Source: Ursus arctos (Eukaryota; Chordata; Mammalia; Carnivora; Ursidae). From it: DNA of 64,000 bases. Positions 49,501-59,600 of this stretch are shown piece by piece. The notes under the pieces are model-generated. The model worked only from the letters and a program-made list of their open reading frames with translations. It ran no database searches and was not told the DNA's origin. Numbering within the stretch: position 1 is the first letter of the stretch; each line of letters starts with the position of its first letter. A program made the position numbers and the translations under genes. The DNA is taken from contig NW_026622874.1 of the NCBI RefSeq assembly GCF_023065955.2, forward strand, positions 81,304,917 to 81,368,916, given 5' to 3'.

Positions 49501-52500
49501 GCAAAATCTGGTACATGAGTTAAGTAACCAATCTGAAAAATGTTAATCTGGGTTTTTAAAAATTGGATTGAACTCCCTGGAAAGATTCTATAGAGAAGTT
49601 TAGTGATAAAAAGGGCAGGATCTGGAGTGTGATTGCTTGAGATTTGAATTCCAGCTCAGTCATATACTGTGTTGCTTAAACTCTGCACCTCGGTTTCCTC
49701 ATATGTAAAATGAGTGTAGTAATAGTGCTAACCAGATAGGGCTGTTGTAAGGACTAAAGAAAACAATACATGTGAAGTACTTAGAGCTGTAGCATTTATT
49801 ACTTGGAATGCAGTCAGGGCCTATGAAATGCTAGCTGCTGGAAGGTACTTCACTGTTAGGTACTTCGGGGAACCAGGAAGACTGGGGAAAAGGTAAGAAA
49901 GCAAGGCTTCTGGCATACTCACCAGTGTCTCAACCAGAGAACATTCCCCTTTCTCTGCTTACTTATATTGGGCTCCTGAAGTAAGGTTTTATTTGTTCTA
50001 CAGTTAAACAAAGTTTGAAAACCACTAATGAAATATTTACTTGAGAGTAAAAGATAACCAAGACATATTGCAAATTGTAAAAGAAGGTTGTAAAACAGTA
50101 TATTATAAAGTGATCCTATTTTTTCCTATGTCTATCTATATTGTCTCAAAAGATATCACCAAAAATGCGATTATTGCTAGATAGACTTAAAGACAATTTT
50201 TATTCTTCACATTTTGCTAACTTGCATTTTATAATATATTTTACACTAAGAATTTAAATAAACACATTTTCTTGGGAATTTAAAGTATACTTAATTTTTT
50301 TTGAAGTCTGCATTCTTAAATGGCAAAATTCAAAACAAAACAAAGTAAAATTTTAACATGTACCTTTACATAAAAATCTCCTTAAATAAATTGTTCTATT
50401 TTATCCTAGATTTAGATGTAAATGGCAATGTTCTACCTCCTGGACAAGAAGGAGATATTGGCATTCAAGTTCTACCTAACCGACCGTTTGGCCTTTTTGC
50501 TCATTATATAGTAAGAGACTTATTAAATAACCTCTTATTTCCTATTTATTTCTCAAAAGTGCTTGGTAACTATCCCTATTTGCCACAAAACACACCTAGG
50601 ATAGGTGCTTGGACTTTTCTTGAGAGATTCATTGTCCTGAATAGTAATGCCTCAGAGAGGAAACTGCAGAAACACCTAAATGCTTGTTCTCCCTGGGCTA
50701 GATCATTGCTCCAGGCTCATGAAGGTAAGAGAAGTGAGCCCTAGAAAGACAGCCCTTTTTGTATACACTGATCCTCTACATGATAAAACAGCACCTAATC
50801 ATTTTCCTGAAATCTGATTAGTGGTCTTCCTTCTTGAGTGAAAGGTATAGAAAATGTGCAGTGAGATTAAGAAATGTTTTTCACTAGAGGCCTTCCAAAT
50901 TCCCTACTGTTTGCAAACCCATTTTCACCTCTAATGGAAGTATACAAATTGTAACAAAGTTTACATTGATATAATCAAAGGTCCAGGTTCTACTCGTCAG
51001 TGAATTTTTTAAGTTTTTATTTTATTTTTTTTAAGATTTTATTTATTTGGCAGAGATAGAAAGAGTACAAGCAGGGGGAGTGGCAGGCAGAGGCAGAGGG
51101 AGAAACATGCTCCCTCCTGAGCAAGGCACCCCATGCAGGACTCAATCCCAGGACCCTAGGATCAGGACCTAAGCCAAAGGCAGACACGTAACTGACTGAG
51201 CCACCCAGGTGTCCCAACTTGTCACTGAATTTTACATAATGTAACAATACTTCCTTTTTCCTCCTGCCAAAGTTACAGAACCAGTTCTCTGTTTTTGTGT
51301 AAAACAACAAAATACAAAAACAAAGTTTATTCTTTGGTTTATTAGGTGCTGGTGCTTTCATTTAACTCTTGAGTATTCACCTCTCTCTTTCCCTACCTGT
51401 ATTAAACACCTAAAAGACTTAATTAGCCCACACTCTGGATCTCTGAACTCCTGCAGTGTTTAGTGATCCATCAAAGAAAATTCTCAGGGGGTGCCTGGTG
51501 GCTTAGTTGGTTAAGCATCCAACTCTTGGTTTCCTCTTAAGTTGTGATCTCAGGATCCTGAGATTGAGCCCCGTATTGGGCTTTGCACTCCACATGGGGT
51601 CTGCTTGAGATTCTTTCCCTCTCCCTCCCTCTGCCCCTTCCCCACTCCCATTCTCCCTCAAATAAATTTTAAACATCTTTAAAAAAGAAAAGAAGGGCAC
51701 CTGGGTGGCTCAGTCAGTTAAGCATCTGCCTTCAGCTCAGCTCGTGATCCCAGGGTCCTGGGATGGAGCCCCATGTCGGGCTCTCTGCTCAGTGGGGAGT
51801 CTCCTTCTCCCTCTCTGTCTGCCCCCCCCCCACCATTTGTGTTCTCCCCCTTGCTCTCTCTCAAAATGAATAAATAAAATCTTTAAAAAAGAAAAGAAAA
51901 TTCTCACGATGGCAGCATGCCTAGTCTTTGTAACTGTAGTTTACCTTTCTTTGCTTGGGCTAGCTCAATGCTGGAATTTCATCCTTATTTCATTTGCTGG
52001 CTCCTCTTCATTCCAAGGTTTCTCAAAAAAACCACTTTTTTTCCCCCTTGAACATCTAAAAATCCAACCAAACAGAAGAATCACATTCACAGTAATACAA
52101 ACAAAATGCTATTTGTTTCACAGGATAATCCTACAAAAACAGCTTCAACCCTACGAGGCAATTTCTACATCACTGGGGACAGGGGCTATATGGATGAAGA
52201 TGGCTATTTCTGGTTTGTTGCAAGATCAGATGATATCATATTATCTTCTGGGTAATTTTTCATCTGCGTATATGTCTACATTAATTGATCGTCGTGTTCT
52301 GGAGTGGACCTGCTGCTCACTTTTATAAATTCCTGTCATATGTTTTATTTCCCAGTTACAGAATTGGACCATTTGAGGTAGAAAGTGCCCTGATTGAGCA
52401 TCCTGCAGTTGTAGAGGCAGCAGTTGTCAGCAGCCCAGACCCCATCAGGGGAGAGGTAAAAAAAAAAAAAAAAAAAAAAAAGATTCATTTCCATTTTATA

Positions 52501-55500
52501 ATTTGTTGGCAGTCTAACGCATACTTTTCAACAATTCATCGAAACAGAATTACCCAAATGATTCACTCACTAACTGCAAGCCAGAGTCATTAGTAACTAT
52601 GCTAGTCAGAAAGAACTGCTAAAAATAAGACTGAAAATACGTATAAGGAATTTGAATCCTTTCCATAGAGGGATGGTGTGAATGCCAACAACCCAGGCTC
52701 ACAACAGGATAGGATGCCAGATGTCAGCTAGATAGGATTAAGTTATTACCCAAGTCTGGAAACCAACATGGTCTCTACTGTAGCTGAGGAGGATAGGCTG
52801 GCATCAGATATCAGGGGTGGAAGGAAGGTCAGAGATAGGAACTGAGGTGACCAGAAGTAGGCTGGGTACGTAGACAAGTGGAAGATTCAGGAAATAAGCT
52901 GTGAATAAGACAGTCCTTAATAGCTCATTCCTTTTTTTTTTTTTTTTTTTTAAAGTAAGCTCTATCTATGCCCAATGAGGGGCTTGAACTCATGACCCCG
53001 AGATCAAGAGTCACATGCACCCTTGAAAGTTCATTCTTATTGGGGCTGATCAGAGGGTAGTTTGAGTTTAAAGTTTCCACGCTACTCTTCGGGTCCCCTT
53101 TGCCAAGCAGGGCCTCCAATATTCCAGATAGATGAGAGAGAGAATTGATTCTGTGATTACTGAAGTTTATCCTTTCACTCTGAACTCCACCGGTAGTATC
53201 ACAATGTTCTTTGGAATTTGAAGACCATAAGTCACTATTGGACTTACGCAATGATGGAAATGTTCTATATCCACACCACTCGATACAATACACACGGCTA
53301 TAAGGCACTTGAGATGTGGTTGGTGTGACGGAGAAAATGTTTATTTCATTTTAATTAAATTTAAATAGTTACATGTGGCTAGTGGCTACCATATTAAGTG
53401 GCACAACTGTAGACTTATAAAAATGCAGAGTTTTGCAGAGAATTTTACAGAAACTTTGAAGCCGATTTAAGGATTTTAGTTAAAAGAAAAATCTTGTACT
53501 TCTAATACTACTACTACTAATACATAATATTTCTGATGACTTATTCTGATGTTCCGGGTATTATAAGCCCTACACAGGGCCTGTATAGGCCCTATTTAAT
53601 CCTTACAACCTCTCTTTTTGGAGAAGGAAACAGGCACAGAGAGGTATCCTAACATTCTACACAACGAAGTGTGATTTGAACCCAGGCCATCTGACTCTAG
53701 AGTTCATGCCCTTAATCATGTTAGCGTGCTCCATATTAATTTATGACCTTCTGTAATGGTGTATAAACATTTTTATAGGGGCACCGGGGTGGCTCAGACA
53801 GTTGAGCATCTAACTCTTGATTTCAGGTCAGGGTCATGAGATCAAGTTCTGAGTTGGGCTCTGCACTCAGTGTGGGGTCTGCTTCAGATTCTCTCCCTCT
53901 GCCCTTCCCCCGACTCCTGCGCACACATGCACTTGCGGTCTCTCTCTAAAATAAATAAATCATAAAAAAAAACTTTTATAAAGATACAGTAGACGTTATC
54001 CAAGGTGTAGAAGTCATCAATATGCAAACCAGTAAGTATAAACATTAGTTCTTAAAATAATCTGCCTCTGAATGATTCACTTATAGCAAGGTTACATTTT
54101 TTTAATTCATAAAAATGTTGATAAAGCAGAAGAGCCAGTATAAACACAAAAACATTTTATGAAATATTAAAAAATGGCTTTGATAAAATTATAGAAAGAT
54201 AGTCCAAAAACTGGGCAGGGCAGGATTTCCCAAAACATTTCAAGGAATGAAAACAGGATTTGTGAGCATAAAGTAATGAAGTCCTCCCTGTCTCCTGCCA
54301 ATTAGAGAGCAAGGACCACCACCATTTTCTACTCTTGCTTCTCAGGTTCAGGTAAATTGGTCAGAATAATAGCAAAGGGGCTGTTGGAATCTTCACAGCC
54401 TTATATCAACATAAGTATCTCTGAAATGAGGAGTGCACAGCATCAATGAACTGTTCCTTTCAATAAGAATATAGCAAACTCAGTGTGAATACTCTTTACA
54501 AGGGCCACACTGAGAGGTGGGGACCAAGAAACTAGGCTAGATCAGGCTAAGATGTTACCCAAGAGGCTGTGCTTAGTGCATTGTTGAATTTCTAAAAGGA
54601 ATTTTTTTTTTTCTAAAAGGAAATTTTCTTGAAGGAGATGAGGCAAGAAGTCAAGAAAGTCAAAGAAAGATGAGGCAAGAAGTCAAGAGCAAAGACAGCT
54701 CAGAAACAGAAGGTCAGAAAGCAGAGTTCAAGATGTAGTTAGATGAGAAAGTTCTAGTTCATTAAGATCATTAACAAAGCAGGGTTCCCAGAAACCCTCT
54801 TGTATTACAGAACAGGAGTTATGGGACTCAACTGGCTGACTTAAGAGCACAGAGCTGGGATCAAACCCTATGAAGCCTTCTGGCCCACCCCAGCAGGCAC
54901 TTAGATTCCCAGTTAGAGAAAGTAAAGAAACACACTAAAACATAAAAATATACAACTCATCTTCCTGGTGTTTCAAATATTTTTTTCAGGTGGTAAAGGC
55001 TTTTATTGTTCTGACCCCTGATTACAAGTCACATGATCAAGAACAACTAAAAAAGGAGATTCAAGAGCATGTAAAAAAAACTACAGCACCTTACAAATAT
55101 CCCAGGAAGGTAGGTATTCTAATTATGATGACAATTTGCTTAGTGTTCTGACAAATTTCAGCTGTTTTTTTTTTTTAATTTTAATGAACACTCTCCTCAA
55201 ACATGCTACACAAAATATTCCAAACTGAACTAATGACATGGATAAGAAGCAGAATCTTTGAGATTAAAATGGAACTCTTGACATAATTTGCTGGGTCATT
55301 TGGCTTACTGGACTTGTAGTAAATACTAAATATCAAGCAACATCTCCTCAACAATACCCCTCTCCCTTTTTGGTTGCTACCAAAACCCACCAGATGGGTG
55401 TCCTAATTCTTTCACCTAGAGATAATAAAACTGCTATATAACTGACTTTGTCTCAAGATGAAAACTTCTGGGCTAATTTTTTCCCTTGATACCAACAGGT

Positions 55501-55585
55501 GGAATTTGTTCAAGAGCTGCCAAAGACTATCAGTGGGAAGATAAAAAGAAATGAACTGAGGAAGAAAGAATGGGAAACAATTTAA
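34503..55585 (+). CDS. ACSM3: ACSM3, mitochondrial medium-chain acyl-CoA synthetase, with frameshift
   Basis: ACSM3 uses ATP to join butyrate/medium-chain fatty acids to CoA in the mitochondrial matrix. Coding exons with GT/AG borders: 34,503-34,721; 35,260-35,470; 40,087-40,291; 42,513-42,656; 42,772-42,928; 43,204-43,283; 44,548-44,671; 45,609-45,689; 50,410-50,510; 52,124-52,251; 52,356-52,455; 54,990-55,109; 55,499-55,585. I chose ATG 34,503 because [16 protein letters not shown] matches the human start; the GTG-led frame upstream is not a plausible start. Adenylation motifs seen: [10 protein letters not shown] (A3), YEGYGQTET (A5), [17 protein letters not shown] (A7), [12 protein letters not shown] (A8) and [11 protein letters not shown] with the catalytic Lys (A10). 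Intact, the protein would be 585 residues. The exon at 50,410 is 101 bases where 102 are needed, so the given sequence stops at codon 409. Gene identity is very sure; its coding status is in doubt. Confidence 0.93.
35720..36612 (+). repeat. L2 LINE
   Basis: L2-like 3' ORF/UTR features: 'ctctccattgcctaccaggt', 'tgtttcctgtgcttggaaag', 'aatgtcacttctcaggcaac', ending 'taaatgctcagtaaaatatt' and 'tgttgaatt'. It lies in an ACSM3 intron. Confidence 0.7.
36700..37580. other. ACSM3 intron, nothing specific seen
   Basis: Unique-looking intronic sequence up to the L1 target site at 37,581. Confidence 0.4.
37593..38342 (+). mobile_element. 5'-truncated L1, about 750 bases
   Basis: Holds the last part of L1 ORF2 plus 3' UTR, ending 'catcataataataaaaaaa'-like A-rich sequence. 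A perfect 12-base duplication aagtaacatttt lies at 37,581-37,592 and 38,343-38,354. ORF2 C-terminal codons are open from 37,596 to 37,964 (for example [31 protein letters not shown]), so it is a fairly young copy. Confidence 0.93.
38455..38664 (-). repeat. CAN-SINE, reversed
   Basis: Perfect 19-base duplication (ctattaataggttctttta) at 38,436-38,454 and 38,665-38,683. Body and head are of the younger subfamily. Confidence 0.95.
39132..39193 (+). mobile_element. Extremely short L1 insertion (62 bases)
   Basis: Only 'taatgatgtactgtatggtg' plus about 25 more bases of L1 3' end and a poly(A). It is identical in its first 24 bases to the L1 end at 38,299-38,322. A perfect 11-base duplication tggtagagccc is at 39,121-39,131 and 39,194-39,204. 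Confidence 0.9.
39272..39435 (-). repeat. MIR, reversed
   Basis: 'ttttaactcatttactcctc', 'atacagatgcagaacctgag', then 'tcttaaccattatactac'. It lies in an ACSM3 intron. Confidence 0.65.
39570..39770 (+). repeat. MIR
   Basis: 'tctggggtcaggctacaggg', 'tggactgccactttccactc', then 'agggattaaataagttaaaa' and 'agcatctagcatttagcc'. Confidence 0.6.
40485..40685 (-). repeat. CAN-SINE, reversed, young subfamily
   Basis: A 13-base duplication tgtatgttaggat is at 40,472-40,484 and 40,686-40,698. The body is nearly the same as the copy at 58,761, which points to recent activity. Confidence 0.95.
41490..41705 (-). repeat. MIR, reversed
   Basis: 'cacatattaactcatttaca', 'ggcagagctgggtttcaaac' and 'cctaactgctatg' match reversed MIR. 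Confidence 0.65.
43700..44330 (-). repeat. Old L1/HAL1 3' end, reversed, split by MER58
   Basis: 'tctatagtataccattgcat' and neighbouring bases resemble the reversed old L1/HAL1 end. It lies in an ACSM3 intron. Confidence 0.45.
43955..44166 (-). repeat. MER58-type hAT-Charlie element, reversed
   Basis: 'aagcactcaatagccacaca' and the end 'tctattggacagcactgtc' match reversed MER58. Confidence 0.65.
45982..46212 (+). mobile_element. 5'-truncated L1MA-like 3' end
   Basis: 'caggcttccagttatagaat', 'gatatagtcaatggtactgt' and 'tgtcaactgtacttcaataa'. A perfect 13-base duplication aagaaccatttta is at 45,969-45,981 and 46,213-46,225. Confidence 0.88.
46329..46529 (-). repeat. CAN-SINE, reversed, young subfamily
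   Basis: A perfect 14-base duplication ccaatatctgtact is at 46,315-46,328 and 46,530-46,543. Confidence 0.95.
47160..47530 (+). repeat. MIR split by a small palindromic element
   Basis: 'agtctcagtttcctgatttg' on the left; 'gtgaggattaaataagataa' and 'aagtgctcagcacataataa' on the right. Confidence 0.65.
47291..47409. repeat. Small inverted-repeat DNA element
   Basis: Ends tagggtgaccaac and gttggttgcccta are inverted repeats with two mismatches. Inner blocks (tcagtttgcc... / ...gggcaaactga) also pair. It looks like a non-autonomous DNA transposon of about 119 bases; the family is not named. Confidence 0.6.
47963..48930 (-). repeat. Old L1 fragment, reversed, split by a CAN-SINE
   Basis: Reversed L1 ORF2/3' features: 'ccattgtatggctataacaa', 'tagctattgtgaatagtgct' and 'ggaattgccatactgttttc'. 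It lies in an ACSM3 intron. Confidence 0.75.
48514..48700 (+). repeat. CAN-SINE, forward, young subfamily
   Basis: Head 'ggcgcctgggtggcacagcg'. A perfect 17-base duplication agaagtagaaatgctgg is at 48,497-48,513 and 48,701-48,717. Confidence 0.96.
49605..49800 (+). repeat. MIR
   Basis: 'ttgaattccagctcagtcat', 'tcggtttcctcatatgtaaa' and 'ttgtaaggactaaagaaaac'. Confidence 0.65.
50410..50510 (+). other. ACSM3 exon with one-base deletion
   Basis: The acceptor 'ttttatcctag' is normal and the donor is gtaagag. The exon opens 'atttagatgtaaatgg'. The family reads I-V-D-V-N-G here, which needs 12 bases to the G of AAT-GGC's context, but only 11 are present. The first frame therefore gives ATT then TAG. 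From the third codon on, the other frame encodes [19 protein letters not shown] without a stop. Confidence 0.8.
51009..51219 (-). repeat. CAN-SINE, reversed
   Basis: Body with 'tgcaggactcaatcccagga' and reversed head 'gagccacccaggtgtccc'. Flanks share gtca(g/c)tgaatttt. Confidence 0.9.
51487..51892 (+). repeat. Two CAN-SINEs in tandem
   Basis: First head 'gtgcctggtggcttagttgg' at 51,490; second head 'gggcacctgggtggctcagt' at about 51,695. A perfect 14-base duplication aaagaaaattctca at 51,473-51,486 and 51,893-51,906 encloses both. The second copy sits in the A-rich tail (aaaaaagaaaagaa) of the first. Confidence 0.9.
52458..52481 (+). repeat. A24 homopolymer at an ACSM3 splice donor
   Basis: The donor of the exon ending 52,455 reads gag|gtaaaa and continues directly as 24 adenines. 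Confidence 0.95.
52930..53022 (-). repeat. Short CAN-SINE variant, reversed
   Basis: T-tract, then 'gaggggcttgaactcatgac' and 'gagatcaagagtcacatgc'; the head is truncated. Confidence 0.75.
53235..53412 (+). repeat. MER58-type hAT-Charlie element
   Basis: 'caatgatggaaatgttctat' and 'gtggctagtggctaccatat' match MER58. Confidence 0.65.
53530..53725 (-). repeat. MIR, reversed
   Basis: 'tatttaatccttacaacctc', 'gtgatttgaacccaggccat' and 'catgcccttaatcatgttag'. Confidence 0.65.
53779..53968 (+). repeat. CAN-SINE, forward
   Basis: Head 'gggcaccggggtggctcaga' and A-rich tail after 'aaataaataaatcataaa'. Flanks share a ttttata-type duplication. Confidence 0.9.
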
Positions 55586-55711
55586 ATCCATTCTATTATT
55601 TATCACAGTATCTATAAAACTAAGACTCTGTCCAAACCACAAGAGTATAGGGAGGTGATTAAAACTGTGATAATATACTTACAAATTGTTGATTTAAAAT
55701 ATCTTGTGGTT

Positions 55712-55831
55712 GGGGCACCTGGCTGGCTCAGTCAGTAGAGCATGCACCTCTTGATCTCAGAGTTCTAAGTTTGAGCCCCATGTTGGATGTAAAGATTACG
55801 TAAAAAAATAAAATCTTTTAAAAAAGTAAAA
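55712..55831 (+). repeat. Short CAN-SINE in the ACSM3 3' UTR
   Basis: Head 'ggcacctggctggctcagtc' and an A-rich end. An imperfect duplication of aaaatatcttgtggt occurs on both sides. It starts 127 bases after the ACSM3 stop. Confidence 0.85.
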
Positions 55832-55872
55832 TAAAATATCTCATGGTTATAACATCAGAGGCTGAATTGTGA

Positions 55873-55878
55873 AATAAA
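55873..55878 (+). terminator. Likely ACSM3 poly(A) signal
   Basis: AATAAA 288 bases after the stop, outside the SINE. Another AATAAA at about 56,077 is an alternative. Confidence 0.5.
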
Positions 55879-56177
55879 ATATTTAGTAAATTCCTCTGCA
55901 TTAGTGTCAATATTCTTATGATTTTGGTAATATAAAAAGAATGCCATCAATTGCTGAGAAATTTTTAAACATAAAGTATCTGAACCAAATTTCTGACTTG
56001 TTGGTTTTCAAATTCTAGTTGAATAATTCTTCTGATATGTTGATATACAAATTAGAACGAATCTTCAAGTTTTGAAATAAAACTAAACAAATTATTAAAG
56101 TTTTTAGAAAAACAAAAAGTTAGAAAATGATCATAATTCTCAAAGTTAAGTATCTACCTGAAAACAGGCCAGGGATT

Positions 56178-56198
56178 TTTATTAGTCACATTTTTATT
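56178..56198 (-). terminator. Likely ERI2 poly(A) signals
   Basis: Two TTTATT blocks on plus (56,178-56,183 and 56,193-56,198) read AATAAA on the minus strand, about 500 bases past the ERI2 stop. Confidence 0.5.
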
Positions 56199-56509
56199 CA
56201 AGTAACTTAAAAATAGCTTAAATTCATTTCGAGGTCTAACTAAAAGAAGAACATCATACTACTGTTGCTTGTATCTAATCAAATGCAGTATACAAAATAT
56301 TTAATTTGTGGTTCTTCAAGAAAGTTATGATAAATTTGGCAAGTGTTCATATATGAAATAAAAATAAAACAGTGTACAAGTATTATCAGAATACTCATGA
56401 TGTTTGGAAATTCAAGGAACAATCAGAATTCATACATGAACAGAAGACAAATGTTGGATAACTGATGAATGAAATTAGAAGCCTGTGAAATTGATTTTTT
56501 CTCTATCTT

Positions 56510-56511
<2 letters not shown>

Positions 56512-56547
<36 letters not shown>
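56512..56547. repeat. (GT)18 microsatellite
   Basis: Pure gt dinucleotide run in the probable ERI2 3' UTR. Confidence 0.97.
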
Positions 56548-56550
<3 letters not shown>

Positions 56551-56684
56551 TAATAGCCCAATACAGTCTACAGAACTCAGATATACTAAGTCCCCATAAC
56601 TTGTAGCCCTATACACTTTTTCCTGTTTATCACACAAAAAGTCATATTACAGTAAAACCACAGTTTGGATGTACAGAAAGTTTA

Positions 56685-59600
56685 TCAATTCCTCATTGAA
56701 GGTCTGAGTCTCAATGAATTTTTAGTAGAAAAATTTACATTTCTGTCACAAATATGGCTTATTTCTGGGGAACTAAAAGTGAGTCCCCCTGGGGAATGAG
56801 ACAGAACTCTGCTGTTGGCTCTCTCCTTTTGAAGTGTTTGTTCCCATTTGAAATAACCACAACATTTTCTGTTTTCTTGGTATTTCCCAACTGGGCAACA
56901 ATAGAAGACTTTTCCATGGTTTGGGCCATTATTAGAAACAACAAGTCTCTTAGATCTTCGGCCACACTTGCATAAAGGCGGTGTCATTTTCCCACTCTTC
57001 CAAGGCTCTTGCGGGTTAACTGTAGAAGCTAAGATAGAGGGGAGGACCTTCTGGGAACAACTTCTCACTGGGGAGCCATCAGATGATGTAGGCTTTTCTT
57101 CATGAACAGTGAGGATCTGTTTTTTTGCTGATGGGAAAGATAGAGGACTGGACAGACTCCTTTTAGTACTCCTTTTAGTACTATCTAAAAGGAGGGGATA
57201 TTTCCCCAATACTGAAGGATGGGACATAGTGGCATTAACACTGTTGAAGCTACTTGGTTTGCATTCAGGTAATTTAAAGTCAGAAACATCCGAATCTGGA
57301 TCTTTGGCTTCTTTCACGTGATAAATAGTAGTATGTGGACTCTTATATACAACAGACTTAGAGGTCCCATATTTTTGAGGAGTTTCTTCTGTGCCTTCTT
57401 TTAAAACCATTAATCTTTCTATAGAATTAAATGAAGTGTCTAAGTTTGAGTCACTAATGGAAGGTACATAATCTATACTCTGCTCAGGCTGAGATGCTGG
57501 CAGTAAAGCTACATCCTCCCAATCAGCCAACATAGGTAAACAATCAAGAGCATAACTCATTTCTGTATCAGAAACATGATTAACAGATGAAATGGTAGTT
57601 GATACAAGTACCAATTCTGAACCAACTGCTGAAGACTTAGATTTGGCATTAAACGCAAGGTGTTCGTTTCTTACGTGCTTCTGCACAGGTGTACTCAAGC
57701 TGGCAGATGGCAACTGCTCCAGAGAAGTAGAGGATTTTGTATTAAAAAAAGATAAATAGCTTTTGCCATTGTGAAGACCTGCTTTTACACTGCTCTTTAG
57801 TTGGAACTGATCTTGCTGTACCTTTATAGGAGAATTCACACCAACTGACCTCATTTGAACTTTTCCATGAGAATTTTCTGTATTTTTAGGCTCCCTATCA
57901 TATGTGCTCAGACCCTGAATGCTACTCTTGCAGGCTGATCTTTCTTCAACTTGATTCGTATTCAAATTTCTGGCCAAAACGCTGGAATTCTTCTTAGTGG
58001 GCACCTATGATTCCACAGACAAATCCAATAGCTTTAGAAACTATGCATTTGTAATCTTTTTAGTACACAGTATATGATTTGACAAAAAAGAAAAATGTCA
58101 TCATTCATTGATTTATCAATTATTCCACACATGATATCTATATTTCAATGAACCTATGATTACTTCTGGAGTTTGAGGTGACAGAATAAAGAGGCAAGAC
58201 ACCACTAACCTTGTTCAAGAACCTTGTAATTTTCATTAAGCAACCATCCCTGATCATTTTCCAAGCAAGTAGGGCAGTATTCCGAGAATCATCCAACCCT
58301 GAGGAAACAGATATCAAACACGGAATTTAGTAGTACCAGTGTAAAGAAATATAGCAAAAATAAGAAATCACAATTTATATTGGAACATACTATTAGTTTT
58401 ATGATCATCTACTAATTTTAATCGTGATAAATTGGATTAGCACATGCTGTTGCAACCTTACCAATGAGAGACAAGATCTCCCACATTTACAGAAGAGATA
58501 AAAATTTGTTACAGTTCTCAAAAAGGTAAGCAACATTCTGTAGGGACCATGCTTTGTGAGTAATCCAATGGCCTTGTTCAGTTTTTTCACGAATTCGCTG
58601 TGTTGTTTGGGCATTTGTTTAATCTCCATTTGATTTAGCTCATTTTTATTCTTTTTTACAACTAGAAAGCCACTAGATGGCAGTCTTTATCTTATACTAC
58701 TTTACAGTAGTATAATTTGAAAGTCAGAAATCTTTGAATTGTATAGATTAGGAACTTTTTTTTTTTAAAGATTTTATTTATTTATTTGACAGAGATAGAG
58801 ACAGCCAGCGAGAGAGGGAACACAAGCAGGGGGAGTGGGAGAGGAAGAAGCAGGCTCATAGCGGAGGAGCCTGATGTGGGGCTCGATCCCATAACACCGG
58901 GATCATGCCCTGAGCCAAAGGCAGATGCTTAACCGCTGTGCCACCCAGGCGCCCCAGGAATTTTTCTTAGCTTGAAAGGATAGTCCTTATTAATGACATC
59001 ACCAAAACCATGAGATTCATATGAAAGACTTTATAGAAATAAGATGACTTACATAGTAAAATTATTTTCAATTTATACTAACCAGAATGTTCTCGTCCTA
59101 AGAATTGTATTCCCACTTCCTGCAGGGCACCACTAAGTCCTTTTGGTTTTCTTCCATAGAAAATCTAACCAAACGAAAGAAACATATCCAAAAAAAGGTT
59201 ACTATTAGAAAGGTTATGTATTAACCATTTACTTTTCATAATTTTTTGTTCTATTAGATTTGGAATGTACTTATTTTATTGTCATTTTTCATAGTTTAAG
59301 AAATGTATTTATGTGAAAATTTAAAATAACATTCTATTTATGTAACCTATACCATGTATGGGATGAAGTTTAATCATTTTTCAACAGAAGGAAAGTGACC
59401 ATGCCCCCATCTTTGACCCTTACCTTGTAAGTGACTCTGAGATCAATCCAAGAATTTAAGAACACGGGTTTTAACAGTTGTTTTCTCTTACACTCATACT
59501 CCAGGCAAACCCCCAAGTCCCAGTCTGCATTAAGGATATTAAAATAGAACAAATTCAGTGATGCCAGCAGTTTTTACTCATGCTATCGTTTATAAATAAA

